NCBI GenBank assembly: GCA_002433675.1
Contig: DJIP01000217.1
Span: 6,042-17,465, forward strand
DNA length: 11,424 bases
Reading direction: 5' to 3'
Origin: Halomonas halophila
Lineage (GTDB): Bacteria; Pseudomonadota; Gammaproteobacteria; Pseudomonadales; Halomonadaceae
Part shown: in pieces, positions 9,352 to 11,424 of the stretch
Position numbering within the stretch: the stretch's first letter is position 1
Layout of the letters: each line of letters opens with the position of its first letter
Made by a program: the position numbers and the translations under genes
Notes under the pieces: model-generated
The model's input: only the letters and a program-made list of their open reading frames with translations
Database searches by the model: none
What the model was told of the DNA's origin: nothing

Positions 9352-9404
9352 GGAGGCTCATCCATGTTGCCAATCTGAATCCACCGTCGGGCAGGAGGCT
9401 CATC
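9352..9404 (+). repeat. Direct repeat of the ribosome-binding site (GGAGGCTCATC) upstream of the kinase gene
   Basis: GGAGGCTCATC occurs at 9352-9362 and again at 9394-9404, 42 bp apart. The second copy is the Shine-Dalgarno of the kinase ATG at 9405. The first copy is followed one base later by ATG at 9364, which opens a 4-codon frame (Met-Leu-Pro-Ile-stop, 9364-9378). The first unit could therefore be translated as a tiny leader peptide. Confidence 0.6.
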
Positions 9405-11108
9405 ATGAAGAAGTTGATCAACGACCCCAGGGGCAGCGTGCGCGAGATGCTGGAAGGCATGGTGGCCCTTGATCCTGGGCTGGCGCTGATGGATGACGAG
9501 AATGTGGTGCTGGACGCTGGCTTGCCTGAAGACCCTGAGCGTCGGCCTGTGGCGGTGATATCCGGCGGTGGCAGCGGGCACGAGCCGGCCCACGCGGGCT
9601 ACGTCGGGCGCGGTATGTTGACGGCCGCCGTGGCGGGGGACGTTTTCACATCGCCGAGTGTCGATGCCGTGCTGGCGGCGATTCTTGCCTGTGCTGGACC
9701 ACGTGGGGCCCTGCTGGTGGTGAAGAACTATACCGGGGACCGCCTCAACTTCCGCCTTGCCGCGGAACTGGCGAGGGTCCGGGGGATTCCAGTAGAGGTG
9801 GTGATGGTTGCTGATGACGTGGCGCTGCGCGATTCACTACCCCGGGAGCAGAGCCGTGGCGTGGCCGGTACGGTACTGGTGCACAAGATCGCTGGCGCTG
9901 CCGTGGCCCGTGGTCTCCCCCTCGAGGAGGTCGCCGCGCTGGCTCGGGGAGCGGCCGAATCGGTGGCGACCATGGGCATTTCCTTGGGGGCCTGCACGGT
10001 GCCGGCGGTCGGCCGGCCGGGGTTCGAACTCGGTGATGACGAGATCGAATTCGGGTTGGGCATCCATGGCGAGAAAGGGGTTCGCAAGTCGGCCATGCTG
10101 CCGGCGGATACCATCGTCGATAGCATGCTGGAATCCCTGAGCCAGGCGTTGTCGGTGAAGGGCCGTCGCCTGGGTGTGCTGGTCAATGGTCTCGGCGGTA
10201 CACCGCCGATGGAGCTTGCCATCGTGGCGCGACGGGCCTTGACCAGGTTGCGTGAACTGGGGGCCGAGCCAGTGCTGGGTTGGTGCGGCAACTTCATGAC
10301 GGCGTTGGAAATGCCGGGTTGCTCGCTGTCGTTGATGGTGCTCGACGAAGCCCGCGAGGGCTTGCTGACGTCGCCGACCGAGGTACGCATCTGGCCAGGC
10401 AATGCCGAGGTGGCAGTGGAGGTGAAGAGCGTGGCTGCCAGCGTGAATGATAAGCCGCTGCCCGGTGCCGACGAGGCGGGGCCGCCCTGCGAGCGACTTC
10501 AGTGTGCGGTGGAGGCGGTGGCGAGGGCCATGGTGGCCAGCGAGGAACGCTTGACTGAGCTCGACAGTGCCGCCGGCGACGGCGACCTGGGGGCCAGCAT
10601 GGTGCGTGCGGCCCAGGCGCTGCGCAAGCTGCCGGACAGCGCTTTTGGTTTGCCTGCCGACTGCCTGGCCAGAGCCGGGGAGGCCCTGAGGCGGGCGATT
10701 GGAGGAAGTTCAGGTCCCTTCTACGCCTTTGCCCTGCTGCGTGCGTCGCAGGCATTGCCGAGCGAAGGGGAGGTCGCAGCGCAGGATTGGGCAAGAGCGT
10801 TCAAGGCCGCCGGTGACGCTATCGCCGAGATCGGAGGTGCTGCGCCGGGGGATCGCACCATGCTGGATGCTCTGATGCCGGCCAGCCAGGCCTTCGAGGC
10901 CGCGCTGGCAGAGGGCTTGAACGGATCCCAGGCCTTTACTCGAGCGGTCGAGGCGGCCTGGCGCGGCGTCGAGGCTTCGGCCCATATGCACCCCCGCTTT
11001 GGTCGCGCGGCCTACCTCGGCGATCGGGTGATGGGCGTGCCCGACGGTGGCGCCGAGGCGGTGGCTAGATGGCTCGAGGCCATCGACCGGTCCTGCGACC
11101 AGCGTTAG
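9405..11108 (+). CDS. Single-chain ATP-dependent dihydroxyacetone kinase (DhaK-DhaL fusion)
   Basis: The enzyme phosphorylates dihydroxyacetone (and in some members glyceraldehyde) with ATP, feeding glycolysis with dihydroxyacetone phosphate. The 567 residues hold two domains. The DhaK domain spans about 1-340 and has GGGSGHEPAH (54-63, His59), VVKNYTGD (105-112, Lys107 and Asp112) and GIHGEKG (219-225, His221), the histidine that binds substrate covalently. These match E. coli His56, Lys104, Asp109 and His218 with a constant offset of 3. The DhaL domain spans about 365-560 and has the nucleotide/Mg site Asp387, Asp392 and Asp394 (DSAAGDGDLG), GGSSGPFYAF (433-442) and GDRTMLDAL (482-490). The fusion shows use of ATP rather than the PTS phosphodonor. 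GGAGG sits 6 nt before the ATG. No partner gene follows on the same strand in the window. All key residues are intact. Confidence 0.96.
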   Translation: MKKLINDPRGSVREMLEGMVALDPGLALMDDENVVLDAGLPEDPERRPVAVISGGGSGHEPAHAGYVGRGMLTAAVAGDVFTSPSVDAVLAAILACAGPRGALLVVKNYTGDRLNFRLAAELARVRGIPVEVVMVADDVALRDSLPREQSRGVAGTVLVHKIAGAAVARGLPLEEVAALARGAAESVATMGISLGACTVPAVGRPGFELGDDEIEFGLGIHGEKGVRKSAMLPADTIVDSMLESLSQALSVKGRRLGVLVNGLGGTPPMELAIVARRALTRLRELGAEPVLGWCGNFMTALEMPGCSLSLMVLDEAREGLLTSPTEVRIWPGNAEVAVEVKSVAASVNDKPLPGADEAGPPCERLQCAVEAVARAMVASEERLTELDSAAGDGDLGASMVRAAQALRKLPDSAFGLPADCLARAGEALRRAIGGSSGPFYAFALLRASQALPSEGEVAAQDWARAFKAAGDAIAEIGGAAPGDRTMLDALMPASQAFEAALAEGLNGSQAFTRAVEAAWRGVEASAHMHPRFGRAAYLGDRVMGVPDGGAEAVARWLEAIDRSCDQR

Positions 11109-11158
11109 AGCACGATCGTTTCGACTCAGGCTGAGAAAGGCAGATGCGTTGGCCAAGC

Positions 11159-11272
11159 TTAGAGCGCCACCAGCACCACCCAGGCGGTGGATAGAGTGAA
11201 GAGGTAGCCCAGCAGCGCCATCAGGCCGTCTCGCGCAAGTAGCGCCAGGCCGAACAGTGATCAGAGAGAGTG
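11159..11272 (-). pseudogene. Truncated duplicate of the 3' end of the adjacent ExoD-like gene
   Basis: Bases 11161-11259 match 11313-11411 at 96 of 99 positions. Read on the minus strand they encode the same final segment (LFGLALLARDGL... to VVLVAL, stop TAA). Two codons before that segment the frame hits TGA, and weaker similarity continues a little further with a 2-nt length difference, so the copy cannot be expressed as the full protein. Of the three differences, two are silent (Thr, Tyr) and one changes Phe to Ser. The stop codon also differs (TAA versus TAG). It is a gene remnant left by partial duplication or deletion, lying tail-to-tail with the kinase gene. Confidence 0.65.
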
Positions 11273-11310
11273 GGCCGCGCCGGCTTTGCTCTAAAGAGGG
11301 GGGCTTCGTG

Positions 11311-11424
11311 CTAGAGCGCCACCAGCACCACCCAGGCGGTGGATAGGGTGAAGAGATAGCCCAGCAGCGCCATCAGGCCGTCTCGCGCAAGTAGCGCCAG
11401 GCCGGACAGTGGCCTGAGAGAGGG
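11311..11424 (-). CDS. C-terminal 37 residues of a membrane protein, possibly ExoD family (runs off the right edge)
   Basis: The frame enters at the right edge and ends with TAG at 11311-11313. The 37 visible residues include SGLALLARDGLMALLGY followed by a hydrophobic stretch and VVLVAL at the end. The pattern GLxLLARDGLxxLLG before a final membrane helix resembles the C-terminus of ExoD proteins, membrane proteins linked to exopolysaccharide synthesis. This is recognition from memory on a short fragment, so the family is tentative. It converges on the kinase gene with a remnant copy of its own end in between. Confidence 0.6.
   Translation of the reverse strand, partial: PSLRPLSGLALLARDGLMALLGYLFTLSTAWVVLVAL

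Larger units (their letters stand above)
9036..9404. other. Divergent intergenic region between the hypothetical gene and the dihydroxyacetone kinase
   Basis: These 369 bp must hold promoters in both directions. The left part, the leader of the minus-strand gene, has two consecutive hairpins at 9056-9080 and 9091-9112. A T-rich patch lies at 9223-9238. Inverted arms TGTAAAG (9307-9313) and CTTTACA (9339-9345) could be an operator, but 7-bp arms at this spacing can arise by chance. Near the kinase an 11-bp direct repeat duplicates the ribosome-binding site. No convincing -35/-10 pair was found. Confidence 0.5.

Overview
The window looks like chromosomal DNA from a high-GC gammaproteobacterium. 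The secD-yajC-tgt-queA order, the encoded CCA on the tRNA and the protein sequences would fit a Halomonas-type marine or halophilic bacterium. The genus is inferred from general resemblance and was not checked by search.

Bases 1-3743 hold the conserved cluster queA > tgt > yajC > secD, all on the minus strand. queA and tgt carry out two steps of queuosine tRNA modification. yajC and secD belong to the accessory Sec secretion complex, and secD runs off the left edge with 300 codons visible. Intergenic hairpins separate queA/tgt and yajC/secD. Upstream on the same strand (3930-5384) is a DASS/SLC13-type anion:sodium symporter, separated from queA by a gap with a perfect 12-bp hairpin.

At 5679-5804 a strong promoter (TTGACC, 16 nt, TATAAT) drives a single tRNA-Leu(CAA) on the plus strand. 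The next 880 bp (5805-6686) have no ordinary gene. They contain a minus-strand arrangement that resembles an attenuator: two overlapping hairpin options, a T-rich tract, a Shine-Dalgarno sequence and a 36-codon ORF. This is the least explained part of the window.

From 6687 the window is accessory in character. It has a periplasmic YtcJ-type amidohydrolase (+), an unrecognised 201-residue protein (-) with a structured leader, and a single-chain ATP-dependent dihydroxyacetone kinase (+) preceded by a duplicated ribosome-binding site and a 4-codon mini-ORF. The right end carries two near-identical copies, 152 bp apart, of the 3' end of a membrane protein gene that I tentatively assign to the ExoD family. 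The right copy is the end of an apparently intact gene that leaves the window. The left copy is a truncated remnant.

I found no CRISPR array, insertion sequence, rRNA or recognisable defence system. No feature here can be called a new system with confidence. The best candidates for follow-up are the structured locus at 6047-6263 and the duplicated gene end at 11159-11424.
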